From an uncultured Clostridia bacterium (GTDB lineage: Bacteria; Bacillota; Clostridia; Oscillospirales; Acutalibacteraceae), in NCBI GenBank assembly GCA_904399395.1, contig CAJFPJ010000045.1:1-33478 (forward strand): a stretch of DNA of 33,478 nt, in the 5' to 3' direction. Every line of letters begins with the position of its first letter. Position 1 is the stretch's first letter. Under the pieces are notes generated by a model that did no database searches, was not told where the DNA came from, and saw only the letters and a list, made by a program, of their open reading frames with translations. The position numbers and the translations under genes are program-made. Shown piece after piece: positions 33,464 to 33,478 of this stretch.

Positions 33464-33470
33464 AAGGAGG
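33464..33470 (+). promoter_or_regulatory. Strong SD sequence for a gene beyond the right edge
   Basis: AAGGAGG lies 8 bases before the window ends. No start codon is reached inside the window, so a plus-strand gene probably begins just beyond it. sigG often follows sigE in Clostridia, but nothing here shows that it does so in this genome. Confidence 0.5.
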
Positions 33471-33478
33471 AATAGGAA

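Noticed and set aside
1-33478. Search for mobile elements, tRNA genes, CRISPR arrays or a defence island
   Set aside because: No transposase, integrase, repeat-spacer pattern, tRNA-like cloverleaf or defence gene set could be supported by eye; the lone MazF is not enough to call a defence island.

Overview
The window comes from a spore-forming, Gram-positive member of the Clostridia; a gut Oscillospiraceae/Ruminococcaceae-type genome fits best (inference). The grounds are spoIIGA-sigE, a CotF-type coat protein, an IreB (UPF0297) protein, a T-box leader on pheST, a HemZ-type radical SAM protein, a bifunctional Rel, strong SD motifs, and extended -10 sigma-A promoters with 17-bp spacers. No tRNA, rRNA, CRISPR array, insertion sequence or prophage gene was seen.

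Layout. 1-1540: an unrecognised cysteine-rich protein on the minus strand, split into two overlapping frames at a T-TTT-TTG heptamer, with its own promoter and terminator. 1504-8993: recJ, rel, a metallo-beta-lactamase-fold hydrolase, hemZ and a uridine-kinase-like gene in one direction from one visible promoter. 9018-9492: a one-gene unit for a coiled-coil zinc-ribbon protein. 9790-11339: an NfeD/SPFH membrane pair. 11370-17070: a purine cluster, purE-purM-purN-purO-like-purH(AICARFT)-purD, behind a structured leader that ends in an intrinsic terminator. This set covers AIR synthesis, AIR carboxylation or N5-CAIR mutation, GAR synthesis and formylation, and the last two steps to IMP, with the usual PurH fusion replaced by two separate genes. 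purF, purL, purK, purC and purB are not in the window.

17214-24889, all minus strand: a 95-aa unknown gene and ireB; pheS-pheT behind a Phe-type T-box; and uxaB-uxaA for hexuronate (galacturonate branch) breakdown. 24971-26640: malQ, divergent from uxaBA. 26708-29793: a small membrane protein, acpS, the NAD(P)H-hydrate repair enzyme and a lipoprotein. 29812-30929: a MazF/NdoA-type RNase without a visible antitoxin, then two small helical proteins, one of CotF type. 30927-32620: the spoIIGA-sigE sporulation operon behind a promoter of Spo0A-activated type (21-bp spacer, 0A-box-like sequence at the -35). 32628-33449: a convergent GNAT acetyltransferase. The right edge carries a strong SD sequence for a plus-strand gene starting beyond the window.

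Most of the window is ordinary housekeeping sequence. The points most worth a second look are the slippery-site split gene at the left end, the purE leader (candidate 6S RNA or attenuator), the antitoxin-less MazF in a locus that also lacks alr, and an intrinsic terminator lying across the 5' end of the GNAT gene. All functional names rest on recognising motifs by eye; no database search was run.
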